Notes: generated by a model not told the origin, from the letters alone. 64,000 bases of DNA from Methyloceanibacter stevinii (GCF_001723355.1 NZ_LPWE01000010.1:517547-581546); one strand, 5' to 3'; shown: positions 19,348 through 29,913, counted from the stretch's first letter. A program made the numbers and translations.

Positions 19348-20332
19348 TCGGTCGCTCCGCCTGCCAATTGGGGTCCGAACGTGATGCCGCATCAATCTCG
19401 GCTCGTAGGGTCCGCATACGGATATCTTCAAGTAGAAGCCGATTCGTGGCTACAAGATCAGCCAAAATCCCGCCAACGGCCAAGATAAATGAGATGGCCA
19501 GGAGGCCGACGGCGATCACGAGCGACTGAATGTGACCTTGACCGTTTCCCATGGCGTAGAAAATGAGGAAGCGGCCAATGAAGAATATGGCAGGAACGGC
19601 AAGAACGAGCGCCAACATCATGAAGAAGCGCAGCGGCTTGTAGATGACGAAGATGCGGAGCATCGTAAGGACGGACCGCTGAATATAAACAGGGATGCTC
19701 GAGATCAGCCGTGAAGGCCGCAAATACGGATTGACGTCGACCGGTACCGACACAATTGGAATGCCCTTGCGTCCGGCCTGGATGATCGTCTCTAAGGTGT
19801 AGGTGTATCCGTTAAAGACGTTGAGGCGGATCGCGGCGTCGCGGTGGATTGCTCGAAATCCGCTCGGCGCATCTTCAACCTTTGTACCGCTGACGATCTT
19901 GACCACCCAACTGCCCAGCTTCTGCAGGACTTTCTTGGCGGGAGAAAAATGCTCTATCTCGCTGACCGGCCGCGTGCCAACGACGATTAGTGCTTCCTTG
20001 GCTACGATTGGGCGAACTAGGTCCGGAATGTACTTAGCGGAATATTGGTTGTCGGCGTCCGTATTGACGATCACATCCGCACCAAGCTTAAGCGCGCATT
20101 CCAGCCCAGCCATGAACGCGCGCGCGAGGCCCTGATTGTGCTCAAGCTGCAAGACGTGATTTGCGCCGTGTTCCCGTGCAACCTTGGCGGTATCGTCGCT
20201 GCTGCCATCGTCGATCACAAGCCACTCCACGACATCGAACCCGTCGACTTCCCGCGGTAGATCCTTGAGGGTGACCGGGAGCGTCTCCGCCTCATTGAGA
20301 CATGGAATTTGTATGACAAGCTTCCTAGGCAA
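19340..20332 (-). CDS. GT2 polyprenyl-phosphate glycosyltransferase with C-terminal helices
   Basis: This 330-residue protein starts at a TTG (20332). The catalytic domain has IQIPCLNEAETLP, VIDDGSSDDT, NTDADNQY as the metal site, and EDAPSGFRAIHR. Two helices follow (about residues 225-285), then a polar tail. This is the DPM1/GtrB-like plan of enzymes that load a sugar onto a polyprenyl phosphate on the inner leaflet. Together with the methyltransferase and flippase-like genes downstream it forms a three-gene leftward unit. That unit likely provides a lipid-linked, possibly methylated, sugar for a GT-C enzyme. Confidence 0.85.
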   Translation of the reverse strand: MPRKLVIQIPCLNEAETLPVTLKDLPREVDGFDVVEWLVIDDGSSDDTAKVAREHGANHVLQLEHNQGLARAFMAGLECALKLGADVIVNTDADNQYSAKYIPDLVRPIVAKEALIVVGTRPVSEIEHFSPAKKVLQKLGSWVVKIVSGTKVEDAPSGFRAIHRDAAIRLNVFNGYTYTLETIIQAGRKGIPIVSVPVDVNPYLRPSRLISSIPVYIQRSVLTMLRIFVIYKPLRFFMMLALVLAVPAIFFIGRFLIFYAMGNGQGHIQSLVIAVGLLAISFILAVGGILADLVATNRLLLEDIRMRTLRAEIDAASRSDPNWQAERPNG

Positions 20333-20541
20333 GGTCTATGCAATCCCCACGTGCGCCGCTTTTGTATCCTATTGGGAGTGGCCGGTGCTCGATAGCGCCT
20401 CAGCTGTGCGGTGTCCAGCATTGGCAGGTTTGGCGTCCGATGGAGAACCCTAACTGGTGCCGAGGCGCTACGCGCCATTGTTCGGTATATTCGGTTTTGT
20501 GAAGGGCGATATGTTGGGCTTGCTCGCCGCCAAATGTGGTC

Positions 20542-20735
20542 GAGGTCGCGGTATTTCGCCACGAAATGTCGAATGCCATCGTCAATCGGTGCTCGCGGCG
20601 TAAACCCGATATCCTTAGCGAGGTATGTCATAATCCACGGAGGTTGAATTGCATCTCCTGATTGCATAGGCAATCATATTCTTCTTCGTCTCCCGCCCGA
20701 GGGGCTTCTGATAGCCTTATTGAATTCTATTTGTG
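20542..20735 (-). pseudogene. C-terminal remnant of a UDP-glucuronate 4-epimerase-like gene
   Basis: Read leftward from about 20735, the frames contain IEFNKAI, GRETKKNM, LPMQSGDA and then LAKDIGFTPRAPIDDGIRHF. These follow the same order as the last 60 residues of the intact epimerase at 41795-42802 (GREAKKNFLPLQPGD ... RDIGFEPSTPLEAGI). At least one frame change here needs a base removed, not added, unlike the breaks elsewhere in the window. There is no N-terminal part. It is real decay of an epimerase copy, probably left by recombination. Confidence 0.7.
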
Positions 20736-20999
20736 GTACCCCGTGTTGTTGAAGGATCATTCGACCGATTCATGGTAATCCCGAGTTTGCTGCGAAGGCG
20801 TCTGCCGATAGGGTTCAGGAAGAAGCGGATAGGCTTATGCAGAACAATCAGGCAAGGACTAAAAAGCCTGGCGGTGCCAAACAAGATACGAGCAACGACA
20901 AGCTCCAAAATGGTGGTCGTGACGCCGCTGCGCACCTGGACGCGCAGCCTTTCACGATCAAAACACTGAGTATTTCGGCAACTATGTTGAAAGCGCGTC

Positions 21000-21902
21000 A
21001 TGGCTCCTGGGAAACGCACTGAGTTAAGTGCGATTACCGCAGAATGGCTTCTGCGCAACCTGCAACGCGTTCCAAAATTGCTGTCCTGGCTGATCACAGG
21101 CCAGTTCCACCGGGCATTCTCCGCGACTAAGCCTTACCTACAACGGCTGTTCCGGGCAGGCTGGCGGTCGAGCCCGCCCCTGGCGGGAGTCAAAACAGAG
21201 CAACCGGAGGCGAGAGAGGAGGAGACGAGCATCGAACTGGTCGATGCTTCGGAGGTTGGCCGGATTGGAAGCGAAGATGCCAGCGACATAACGGTAATTA
21301 TGCCTTGCATCGATGCCAAGGCCGGCGGCGATACCGCAAAACTGCTGGCAAGCCGCGCGGGTGTAGCGTGTAGAATCATTGTTGTTATGGATGGAGATCG
21401 CCAGGGATTTGTAAAAACGCTAAATCAGACAGCAGAGCGCATTTCATCACGTTACCTTGTATATGTGGCCCAGGATGCCTACCCCGGCCGGCGTTGGTTG
21501 CGTGATGCCTATGACGCCCTTGAGAAGACGAACAAGGGGTTGCTCGGATTCAATGACGGCAAGTGGAAGGGCCGAATCGCCGCATTTGGTATGGTTAGAG
21601 TCGATTGGGCCAGACACATTTATGGTGGACCTGTTTTCTGCCCGGCATACAAGTCGCATTTTGCCGACACAGAACTGACAGTGATCGCCCGAGCGTTGGA
21701 CGCATACCTATACGACGCGGACTGCGTGCTTGTGGAGTACGATCCTGACAAGGAAGCAAAACGTGCCGACTTGGAAGACAGAGATCTATTTAAGCGTCGC
21801 TTCGCGACAGGATTCGACGGAAAGGTATCGCTGAAGCCGCTCATAGAGCTCGCTGAAGAATACAAGGTGAGTAAGTTCCGCACCGCTACGCGACATCCGT
21901 AA
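21000..21902 (+). CDS. Putative GT-A family glycosyltransferase
   Basis: The frame is intact over 300 residues from the ATG at 21000. An N-terminal basic segment of about 90 residues precedes a GT-A-like fold: ITVIMPCIDAK, ACRIIVVMDGD, ISSRYLVYVAQDAYPG (a possible metal site in the loop), and a long insertion with GLLGFNDGKW. The later YGGPVFCPAYKSHFADTELT is a recognisable acceptor-loop pattern, with ADTE in the position of the catalytic acid. The usual DDGS/DXD motifs are weak, so this is a divergent GT2 member. It precedes the rhamnose genes by 26 bases and could be a rhamnosyltransferase, but nothing proves that. Confidence 0.65.
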   Translation: MAPGKRTELSAITAEWLLRNLQRVPKLLSWLITGQFHRAFSATKPYLQRLFRAGWRSSPPLAGVKTEQPEAREEETSIELVDASEVGRIGSEDASDITVIMPCIDAKAGGDTAKLLASRAGVACRIIVVMDGDRQGFVKTLNQTAERISSRYLVYVAQDAYPGRRWLRDAYDALEKTNKGLLGFNDGKWKGRIAAFGMVRVDWARHIYGGPVFCPAYKSHFADTELTVIARALDAYLYDADCVLVEYDPDKEAKRADLEDRDLFKRRFATGFDGKVSLKPLIELAEEYKVSKFRTATRHP

Positions 21903-21928
21903 CGGACTTTGCATACGAGGGGGAAAAA

Positions 21929-22513
21929 GTGACTGTTGGCGTTCAGCCTCTGGCGATACCAGAAGTTCTGATCGTGTCTCCGGACAAACACGACGATCAA
22001 CGTGGTTTCCTCTCAGAAACCTACAGCAAGCCCCACATGGCTGAATTAGGCGTTGGCATCGACTTCGTTCAGGACAACCATTCGTTCTCGATCAGCAAGG
22101 GGACTCTGAGAGGGCTCCATTTCCAGTCATCACCGTTTGCTCAAGCCAAGCTGGTCCGCGTTGTGAGAGGCGCCATCTTTGATGTTGCGGTCGATATTCG
22201 GGTAGGTTCACCGACATTCGGTCGCTATGTATCCAAGCTTATCAGCGCCGATGCATGGAACCAAATCTTTGTTCCAACCGGCTTTGCTCATGGATTTGTA
22301 ACGCTGGAGCCGCAAACAGAGGTCATCTACAAGGTTAGCAGCCGCTACTCGCCAGAGCACGATAAAGGCTTGTTGTGGAACGACCCCGATATAGGTATTG
22401 ATTGGCCTGTGAGTGAGGCGGAGGCAGTCTTATCGGACAAGGACAAAGGGCTGCCGATGCTCTCACAGTTACCAGACTATTTTCATTACGAACGCTCACG
22501 GAGTAAGTCTTGA
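21929..22513 (+). CDS. rfbC: dTDP-4-dehydrorhamnose 3,5-epimerase
   Basis: This is the third step of dTDP-L-rhamnose synthesis. The 194-residue cupin protein starts at GTG 21929 with GAGGGGG just upstream as ribosome site. The catalytic His64 lies in LRGLHFQ. VVRGAIFDVAVDIR is the core strand pair. FVPTGFAHGF and the Tyr in EVIYKVSSRY complete the active site. The stop overlaps the TTG start of rfbB by four bases (TTGA), and the four rfb genes form one operon in the order C-B-D-A. Confidence 0.95.
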   Translation: MTVGVQPLAIPEVLIVSPDKHDDQRGFLSETYSKPHMAELGVGIDFVQDNHSFSISKGTLRGLHFQSSPFAQAKLVRVVRGAIFDVAVDIRVGSPTFGRYVSKLISADAWNQIFVPTGFAHGFVTLEPQTEVIYKVSSRYSPEHDKGLLWNDPDIGIDWPVSEAEAVLSDKDKGLPMLSQLPDYFHYERSRSKS

Positions 22514-23573
22514 GAGTATTGGTGACAGGCGGCGCCGGCTTTATTGGATCGGCATTGGTTCGCTATCTGATTAAAGAAACTGAGTGTGAGGTCTCAACGT
22601 TGACAAGTTAACCTACGCCGGAAACTTGGCCTCTCTGAGCCCAGTTTCTGATCATCCGAGATATCACTTCATTAGAGCGGACATTTGTGATGGTGTGGCC
22701 ATGGCCGATTTGTTCGGCGCAGCGAAGCCTGACATCGTCATGCACCTTGCTGCCGAGAGTCACGTCGACCGGTCGATTGATGGACCCGCCGCCTTCATCG
22801 AGACGAACATCGTCGGCACCTACGCTTTGCTCGACGTGGCGCGATCCTATTGGTCAGAACTTCCGTTCGGCCGTAAGGAGGGGTTCCGCTTCCATCACAT
22901 CTCGACGGATGAGGTATTTGGGTCGCTCGGCCGGGATGGGCTCTTTAGCGAAGCGTCGCCGTATGCGCCCAATAGCCCGTACTCTGCAAGCAAGGCGTCG
23001 TCGGACCATCTCGTCCGCGCCTGGCACCACACTTTTGGACTGCCTGTCATCATCACCAATTGCTCCAACAATTACGGCCCTTATCAATTTCCCGAAAAAC
23101 TCATTCCACTCATGATTCTCAACGGTCGAGAGGGTAAGCCTCTACCGGTGTATGGCGCCGGCGAGAACGTGCGCGACTGGCTCTATGTAGACGATCACGC
23201 GCAGGCCCTCTGGATTGCAGCGACCAAAGGCAAAGTGGGCGAGACGTACAACATCGGCGGCGAGGCAGAGTTGCGGAATATCGATGTGGTGCGACAGATC
23301 TGTGATCTGCTGGACGAGCTGGCTCCCGGGCCCGCATCGAGGCACGAGTTGGTCACCTTCGTTACCGACCGTCCAGGGCACGACGCGCGTTATGCTATGG
23401 ATATCAACAAGATCAGACGGGAGCTGGGCTGGACGCCACAGGAGACCTTCGACACGGCCCTGCGAAAAACGGTGAGCTGGTATCTTGAGAATACTAAGTG
23501 GTGGGAGGACATTCGGAGTGGGCGCTATGCGGGCGAGCGGCTCGGCTTGAGGGGCGCCTCGGCCGCACTCTGA
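22510..23573 (+). CDS. rfbB: dTDP-glucose 4,6-dehydratase, one frameshift near the start
   Basis: This is the second step of dTDP-rhamnose synthesis. The frame starts at TTG 22510 inside the rfbC stop and reads [20 protein letters not shown], then breaks at about 22592 where one base is missing. The other frame resumes with [13 protein letters not shown] exactly as in the family. Downstream it has [12 protein letters not shown] (catalytic Thr-Asp-Glu), [12 protein letters not shown] (Tyr, Lys), and [20 protein letters not shown]. The corrected length is about 354 residues, which is normal. Without the repair the NAD-binding site is lost. Confidence 0.93.
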
Positions 23574-24475
23574 TGTCCGGCATGCTCATTATCGGTGCCA
23601 ACGGTCAGGTCGGCTGGGAAATCGTGCGGCAGGCCCGCATCGCAGGGTTGCCTTGCCATGCTATGGATCGAACCCAGCTCAACATTACAGCGGCCGACGC
23701 CGTGTCCAGTGCGATCGCACGTTTGAAACCGTCCATCGCGATCAACGCCGCTGCCTACACAAATGTCGATAAGGCTGAAAGCGATGCGGAGACCGCGTTC
23801 TCGGTCAATCGCGACGGGGCAGCTCATTTGGCTGAAGCCTGTGCCGCCGCCGACATACCGCTGGTCCATCTCTCGACAGACTATGTGTTCGATGGAACCC
23901 AGAGGACACCCTATACCGAGGACGATCCCGTGTCGCCGCTCGGCATCTATGGGGCCAGCAAATTGGCCGGCGAACAGGCCGTGCGCGAGCGCTGTCCAAC
24001 ACATGTGATCCTGCGGACAGCATGGGTGTACGGCATCCATGGCCAGAATTTTGTCAAGACCATGTTGCGGATCGCGCGCGAACGCGAACAAATCAAAGTC
24101 GTCGATGATCAGTTCGGCAACCCGACCTTTGCAGGAGACCTTGCGAGGGCCATCCTGGCCCTGGTTCGGCAGTGGCAGTCCGGCGCGTGGCCGGCGCAGG
24201 GGTTTGGCACGTTCCATCTTGCCGGCGAGGGGGTGACGACGTGGTGTGGCTTTGCGCGCGCCATTTTCGAGGAGGCCAGACCGAAGCTGGAACGCGTGCC
24301 GGAGATTAGGGCGATTACGACGGCCGAGTATCCCACGCCTGCAAAGAGGCCGCCCTATTCGGTTCTGGACTGCGGCCGGTTGGCCGAAACCCACGGTCTG
24401 GCCTTGCGGCCTTGGGAACAAGGGCTCGCAGAAATGCTGGAGACAACCCTTGGCCTACTGCCTGCGAGGCGGTAA
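23573..24475 (+). CDS. rfbD: dTDP-4-dehydrorhamnose reductase
   Basis: This is the last step to dTDP-L-rhamnose. The ATG at 23573 shares its first base with the rfbB stop (TGATG), which fixes the start; the protein has 300 residues. The NAD(P) site is [11 protein letters not shown], then [31 protein letters not shown] with Tyr and Lys, and LRTAWVYG. The C-terminal [11 protein letters not shown] and [12 protein letters not shown] segments are diagnostic of RmlD. Confidence 0.95.
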   Translation: MSGMLIIGANGQVGWEIVRQARIAGLPCHAMDRTQLNITAADAVSSAIARLKPSIAINAAAYTNVDKAESDAETAFSVNRDGAAHLAEACAAADIPLVHLSTDYVFDGTQRTPYTEDDPVSPLGIYGASKLAGEQAVRERCPTHVILRTAWVYGIHGQNFVKTMLRIAREREQIKVVDDQFGNPTFAGDLARAILALVRQWQSGAWPAQGFGTFHLAGEGVTTWCGFARAIFEEARPKLERVPEIRAITTAEYPTPAKRPPYSVLDCGRLAETHGLALRPWEQGLAEMLETTLGLLPARR

Positions 24476-24506
24476 GGAAGCCCACGTAGAGTTGAGAGGG
24501 AAAGTC

Positions 24507-25388
24507 ATGAAGGGCATCATACTGGCTGGCGGTTCCGGGACGCGTCTCTATCCCGTCACGAGGGCAATCTCCAAGCAGCTCCTGCCCATCTTCGACAAGC
24601 CGATGATCTACTATCCCTTGACCACGCTGATGTTGGCCAACATTCGGGATATTCTCCTCATCACGACGCCTGAGGACGCCAGCAGCTTCCAGCGGCTTCT
24701 CGGCGACGGTAGCCAGTGGGGAATTTCGCTGAGCTATACGGTTCAACCGAGCCCGGACGGCTTGGCTCAAGCGTTCATCCTTGGCAAGGATTTTATCGGT
24801 CAGAATCCGTGCGCGCTCGCTCTTGGCGACAATATTTTCTTTGGACACGGCCTGGCCGACACGGTGCTGCGCGCTGCTTCCCGCGACAGCGGCGCCACGG
24901 TTTTCGCCTATCATGTACCAGACCCGGAGCGCTACGGCGTCGTTGCTTTCGATGACCAATGCCGCGCCACTTCCATTGAGGAAAAGCCAGCGATGCCAAA
25001 GTCGCAATGGGCAGTGACTGGTCTATATTTCTACGACAATGATGTCGTGAGCATCGCTTCAGAGGTTAAGCCGAGCGCGCGCGGAGAGCTGGAGATCACC
25101 GACGTCAATCGGCGTTACCTCGAGCGCGGCGATCTTCATGTTGAGCAGCTCGGACGTGGGTTCGCGTGGTTCGATACAGGCACCCACGATAGTCTAATCG
25201 AGGCCGCCTCGTTCATACAGGCAATCCAAAAGCGCCAAGGCCAGCAGATTGCGATGCCAGAAGAAATAGCTTTTCAGAGAAAGTGGATTAGTCTCAGCGA
25301 GCTTGCTGCACTTGCGGCAGGCTATAAAAATAGCGGCTATGGCGATTATTTGAGTGGACTTTGCAGAGAGGTTGCCTCACCAGCTTAA
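24507..25388 (+). CDS. rfbA: Glucose-1-phosphate thymidylyltransferase
   Basis: This is the first step of dTDP-rhamnose synthesis, joining dTTP and glucose-1-phosphate. The 293-residue protein starts at the ATG at 24507, preceded by GAGAGGG. It has the signature [11 protein letters not shown], the Lys in [24 protein letters not shown] with the metal-binding Asp, EEKP and [12 protein letters not shown]. It closes the rfbCBDA operon, 31 bases after rfbD. The composition falls sharply just after its stop. Confidence 0.95.
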   Translation: MKGIILAGGSGTRLYPVTRAISKQLLPIFDKPMIYYPLTTLMLANIRDILLITTPEDASSFQRLLGDGSQWGISLSYTVQPSPDGLAQAFILGKDFIGQNPCALALGDNIFFGHGLADTVLRAASRDSGATVFAYHVPDPERYGVVAFDDQCRATSIEEKPAMPKSQWAVTGLYFYDNDVVSIASEVKPSARGELEITDVNRRYLERGDLHVEQLGRGFAWFDTGTHDSLIEAASFIQAIQKRQGQQIAMPEEIAFQRKWISLSELAALAAGYKNSGYGDYLSGLCREVASPA

Positions 25389-25722
25389 GCTGTACCGCAT
25401 TTGAGTGGCTCCACTAGTATTGTTTTGGGGATCGGGTGCCCATACCGAGGACACCCTTGGTCAGTGTCAGTATAGTGCTCTACTGAGACGCAACCACTTC
25501 AGGAGGCTTCACTGCCTCCCAAGGCGACCGAGTTTGCTGCGATGCTAGATTGGCACTCTTGTTAGTGGTGGTGGCCGCTATGATCGAGATGCCCATTCTG
25601 GCCCATATGTACATGAACTATTACACGTGACATTCGACGACCTCACTATAGCCAAAGCGACTGAACTGAGAGTTATACCCCGCTCAATCAAATATTGGTT
25701 GGCTGCGATTTAAATAGACAAT
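25389..25722. other. 334-base intergenic region at a composition boundary
   Basis: No gene is seen. G+C falls from high within rfbA to low towards 25722. The last 60 bases are AT-rich and could hold the promoter of the following glycosyltransferase, but I cannot point to a consensus. Confidence 0.4.
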
Positions 25723-26948
25723 ATGCCCCAAGTATCCATTATCATGATATCGTTTAATCACGGTGCATACATTCAGGAGTCTATCGACAGTGTATTGAAT
25801 CAAACCTTCTCTGATTTCGAACTCATAATCTGGGATGACGCATCTCAAGATGAATCGTGGAAGCTTATTTGTAATTACCGAGATCCTCGGATTCGGGCGT
25901 TTCGCAATAACGAGCGCCGCCGTGGAATTTACGGACTCAACAGGGCCATTTCTGAAATTGCGCTAGGGGAGTTCATCGCCATCCACCATTCCGACGATGT
26001 GTGGGAACCACAGAAGCTGGAAAAGCAGGTCGCTTTTCTCAGAGAGCACAAGCGAGTTGGAGCAGTTTTTACTACCGCACTTGCAATTGGCGAGGACGGG
26101 ATGCCATTCAGTGGTGATCACGCCTATCTCACTATATTTGAACAGCCGAATAGAACTAGGTTCGAGTGGTTACGGTTTTTCTTTCTAAGTGGAAATTGTT
26201 TGTGCCACCCATCCGTACTAATCCGTAAAGTCTGTTACGGTGACTGTGGGCCTTATCGGTACGGCTTTGCACAATTAGGCGACTTCGATATGTGGGTTCG
26301 CCTGTGTCTGAAATATGAAATCCATATCTTGTCGGAAAAATTAGTCAAATTTCGAATTCGTGACGCCGCGGCAAATGCAAGTGCCAGCAGACCGGATACG
26401 AGAATTCGCTGTAACTATGAGTATTATAGGATCCTATGGAATTACCTAGATATCAAAGAATATCGGGACTTTATCCAGATCTTCCCCGAATCGTCTGCCT
26501 ATTGCGACGACCAGAACTTTGATTTGCCATACGCACTCGCAATGGTGTGTCTGCAACTGCAACCGGCCTCATTTCGCTCGCTATTTGCGCAAGATATTTT
26601 ATTTCAGATTTTGACTAATGAGGTGAGTGCAAAGCAACTCTCGGAAAGGGTTGGGTTCGACTACCGAGATTTTGTTGCGCTTAGCGGAAGAAACGATGTT
26701 TTCTCGTCTGAGCACTTCGGCATTGTCGAGCTACTGTAACCAAATTAGAAAAGAATTTGGTGCAAAAGGATAAACAAATCGCAGGGCTTGACAGCGCTCT
26801 GCGTCAGCGAGTTCGCCAAGCTGCGGTCCTACGTCAAACGAATTCGGCGCTGCGAAGCAGTGCCAGTTGGCGATTAACGGCGCCGATGCGCTATCTTATG
26901 ACTTCTCTCCGTCGCATAGTTCGGCTGTTCACGGCGGACCGTCTCTAG
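25723..26948 (+). CDS. Family 2 glycosyltransferase with coiled-coil tail, one frameshift
   Basis: The GT-A domain shows VSIIMISFNHGAYI, ESIDSVLNQTFSDFELII, DDASQD, and IHHSDDVW as the metal site. LGDFDMWVRL replaces the usual acceptor motif. The printed frame stops at 26739. One base added near 26735 joins it to KLEKNLVQKDKQIAGLDSAL and a tail with SASWRLTAPMRYL, ending at 26948 (about 408 residues). The tail motif recurs in other proteins of this locus. Codon use and base composition are clearly more AT-rich than in the rfb genes next door, suggesting separate acquisition. Sugar specificity is unknown. Confidence 0.8.
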
Positions 26949-27205
26949 GCGATTTGGCACTTGCACCATTGCGGGCCGATGGAGGACAACTACTTGTTCC
27001 CAGGATGGTCCTTGCTTTTGGGGCTAGCCCGATCCCTGAAGACGAATGCGGATGCCGAGGCCAGTCCAAGGCAATGCCGGTCCGGCATCCATTTTGCCTT
27101 TGCAGACCGGAACTCTCGCGCCATACTGAGAAGCTACGTGACCGCCACAGACGTACCGAGCGGGGGATGTGCGCCAAGCACGCTCAATGGATACGTCAGC
27201 AGTAA

Positions 27206-28378
27206 GTGGGGCAAAGCCCAGAAATCTTGTCAACTTCTAATGAACGCCCTTCCGATGGAGCCTTGCCGAGTCCCGCAAGGCTAGACTACGTCGACGATAT
27301 CCTGGCTGATATTGTAGCCGGATATGATTTGCTTCAAGCAACTGAAAAGCCGGGTATGGTTTCGTTTGTTGAAGCGAAGCCAACCTACGCGGAACGTTGG
27401 ACGCAATTTCTCAGGAGTAGCGAAAGCGTCAATCGCTGGTCCAATCGCGGGCCTGTCTGGTACGCCTTATCGCGTGCCTACGAGCGCTACTTTTCTAACC
27501 TCTCCGGCAAAAAGGTAGTGCCGTGCGCCAACGGCGGCATAGCCTTGGAGGCTCTCGCAAAGTTGCACGAGCTGCGTGAGAATCGGCCTCTGCGCTGGTG
27601 TGTCAGCGCATTCAGCTTTGCCAATGCAGGCAGAGGCTATTTCGCAAACAGCCTAAAATTGGATTGTGACGAGCAGGGCGTTCTTTCGCGGTCCGAATTG
27701 GAGCGGGCCGACCCCGACACATTCGACGGCATCATTGTCACCAATCCCTTCGGAATCTTGAAAGACTTTGATCCGCTCGTTTCCTGGCAAAAAGAGAACG
27801 GAAAGCATCTATTGATCGATAATGCTGCAGGCATCTCCCACAATATCCCGAATTTGAGCTACCAGGCGTTCAGCCTGCATCACACTAAACCCTTCGGTTT
27901 TGGCGAAGGTGGGCTAGCTGTGGTAGCTGAAGATGAATTCGAGACATTCCTACGACTACTAGAATATACACCGCTCGACCAGGTCGAAACACCATACTGG
28001 GTCAATAACGGAAAGCTTTCTGAGTTGGCTTGCGCCGCCCACCTCTCTCGTCTTGAATGTGCGCCGGAATGGCTACCGCTCTACGAAATACAAGCCGCGC
28101 GCATAAAAGTGATTGCGGAAGGTCTGGGCCTTGTTCCGCTACTGTCGGGAAGCGGGCCTGCGATGAGCCTGCCGTTCCTCGCGCCTCATGCCATCGACGC
28201 AGATGCTCTACGCAACAATAAGCTAGTGCTTGGCAAATACTACAAGCCTTTGGCGGCGGCTGAAACGTGCGCACATATCTACAGCCGCATCATCAACATT
28301 CCAAGCCACCCAGGCGTTTCTCAGCTCTCGCGGGAGGACTTGGAAAGAACTTTGACCGAAGTCCTGGAGGCACACTGA
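27206..28378 (+). CDS. DegT/DnrJ/EryC1 family PLP aminotransferase
   Basis: This 390-residue sugar aminotransferase-like protein starts at GTG 27206. The PLP lysine is Lys228 in SLHHTKPFGFGEGG. LLIDNAAG has the pyridine-binding Asp (205), and VVPCANGGIALEAL is the phosphate-binding loop region. The usual family motif reads 'H.TK..G.GEGG', so the site looks intact. The N-terminus has about 60 residues more than a minimal member. It leads a four-gene unit with a methyltransferase, a sulfotransferase and a WbqC protein joined by tiny overlaps. It probably aminates a keto-sugar nucleotide, although some members act as dehydratases. Confidence 0.85.
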   Translation: MGQSPEILSTSNERPSDGALPSPARLDYVDDILADIVAGYDLLQATEKPGMVSFVEAKPTYAERWTQFLRSSESVNRWSNRGPVWYALSRAYERYFSNLSGKKVVPCANGGIALEALAKLHELRENRPLRWCVSAFSFANAGRGYFANSLKLDCDEQGVLSRSELERADPDTFDGIIVTNPFGILKDFDPLVSWQKENGKHLLIDNAAGISHNIPNLSYQAFSLHHTKPFGFGEGGLAVVAEDEFETFLRLLEYTPLDQVETPYWVNNGKLSELACAAHLSRLECAPEWLPLYEIQAARIKVIAEGLGLVPLLSGSGPAMSLPFLAPHAIDADALRNNKLVLGKYYKPLAAAETCAHIYSRIINIPSHPGVSQLSREDLERTLTEVLEAH

Positions 28379-29084
28379 TAAACTTCGATTGGGAGACCTA
28401 TTGGGCAACGCGGCCGCCGATTGACGGAAGCGCAATGGACGAGGCCCTTATCCAAGTCGGCAAGACCCGTCTCGGAAAGCCTATCCCAAAAGCGCAGCTG
28501 CAATACTCGTCGAGCATGTGGTGAGAACGCTTGCCCCCGACCACAATACGAACGCACTGGATCTCGGTTGTGGGAACGGGCTACTCACCAAAGCGCTGTC
28601 CGAACACGTTGGACACGTAACGGCGCTGGACTATTCGCTATGCCTTATTCAGACAGCTCGCTCCGCATTCGGTGGCAACAACATCGATTATCTGCAAGCT
28701 GACCTGAGGGAAATGGAAGCGTTAGACCTGCCCGAAGTTAAGTTCGAAGTTGCTTGGAGTATCGAGGTCGTCCAGAATCTCGATCCACGTGCGCTGACGG
28801 CGCTTCTAAGTTGGCTTCGGGACACGACGACTCTATCGTTTCGCTTTCTTGCCAGCGGAATCCCAGACATCGAACGTATACGGACATTTTACGATACAGA
28901 TGAGCGATGGGCTCTCCATCTCAGAAATTCTCGCGAGGGCCGAGAGCAAATGGGGCGATGGTGGAGCGTCGAGGAACTGCACGAATGCGCTGAGCGCGCG
29001 GGGCTTAAGGCGCGCATTGTGTGCCTTCCGTCCAGCTTCTATACGTCCCACTACCGTATCGATGCCCTTTTTGAGCGGAAGTAA
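28375..29084 (+). CDS. SAM-dependent methyltransferase, one frameshift
   Basis: The true N-terminus is INFDWETYWATRPP followed by QVGKTRLGKPI, a pattern typical of a family with 'QVGKT..GKPI' before the SAM domain. The only start that includes it is a CTG at 28375, overlapping the aminotransferase stop as CTGA; an ATG at 28435 would drop the first 20 residues. One base is missing near 28498. After it comes ILVEHVVRTLAP and the SAM loop LDLGCGNGLLT, then ALDYSLCLIQ and WSIEVVQNLDP. The corrected length is about 236 residues. It probably N- or O-methylates the sugar made by the preceding enzyme. Confidence 0.8.
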
Positions 29085-29086
29085 TA

Positions 29087-29913
29087 TTGTCAGTGACTAA
29101 AGTCGACATCGACAGCCCGATCTTCCTGCTCGGCATGCCGCGCTCTGGTACGACCTGGCTATCGCAGATATTCGAGAGTTCGCCTGAATGTATGGTTCGC
29201 CTTTCTCCGCCCTACTCCTACGAGTTCCGAGGACAATTGTCGGATCGTTCGACATCACAGGACTGGCGACGCGTGCTACGCGGGGCAGTTGCGAGTGACG
29301 ACCCTTTCCTCACCCAAAACTGGCGCCGTGATACGGGCGAATTAACTGTATTCTCCAAAGCTTTGGATGCCGTCTCGCGAGTGGCCATAAAGGACACCCG
29401 TTTCCATCGGCTGTATCGGCGCGGCATGTCAGTACTGCCGAATGCCAGGACTATCTATATTGTCCGTCACCCTGCTGCCTCGCTTTGGAGTTGGAAGAAT
29501 TGCAAGGAGTTCCCGTCGGATGCGGAATTTCTGACAGAGTGGCGCGGAGGAGCATGCAGGAAGAAGGAGGGGTCAGGGGACTATTGGGGTTCGACGACTG
29601 GCTCTCACTCGGGCTGGAGTATCGGGCCGAAGCGGTCGCAAACCCCGGCCGGTACACGGTTGTTAGGTACGAAGACCTTGTACGCGACCCGATCGATACC
29701 GCCAGGAAAACATTTGCCTTCTGCAATCTTGCACTGAGCGTGGAGACCGAAGCTTTCATTAGAACCAGCCAGTCAAAATTTGATCCACGCCCCTATTCTA
29801 TATTCAAGGGCGAGCAGTTGCGCTTTGACTGGCAAAATGACTTTCCCGCCGATGTCTTGCGCACGATAGAGGCTGAAACGCTTGCCGCTGGCCTAGGGGA
29901 GTATCTGATTTGA
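29087..29913 (+). CDS. Sulfotransferase (PAPS-type), one frameshift
   Basis: This is the third sulfotransferase-like gene of the locus. The phosphosulfate loop is GMPRSGTTWL and the 3'-phosphate site is YIVRHPAASLWSW. The printed frame runs to 29737 but changes to nonsense after FLTEWR. One base near 29548 joins it to SMQEEGG, LLGFDDWLSLGLEYR and YEDLVRDPIDT (the dimer/PAPS loop region), ending at 29913. The corrected protein has about 276 residues. The start is TTG at 29087; a GTG lies six bases further on. Its stop overlaps the start of the WbqC gene by four bases. Confidence 0.85.

Noticed and set aside
23525..24421. 298-codon reverse frame over rfbD
   Set aside because: Antisense of an intact, motif-complete rfbD.
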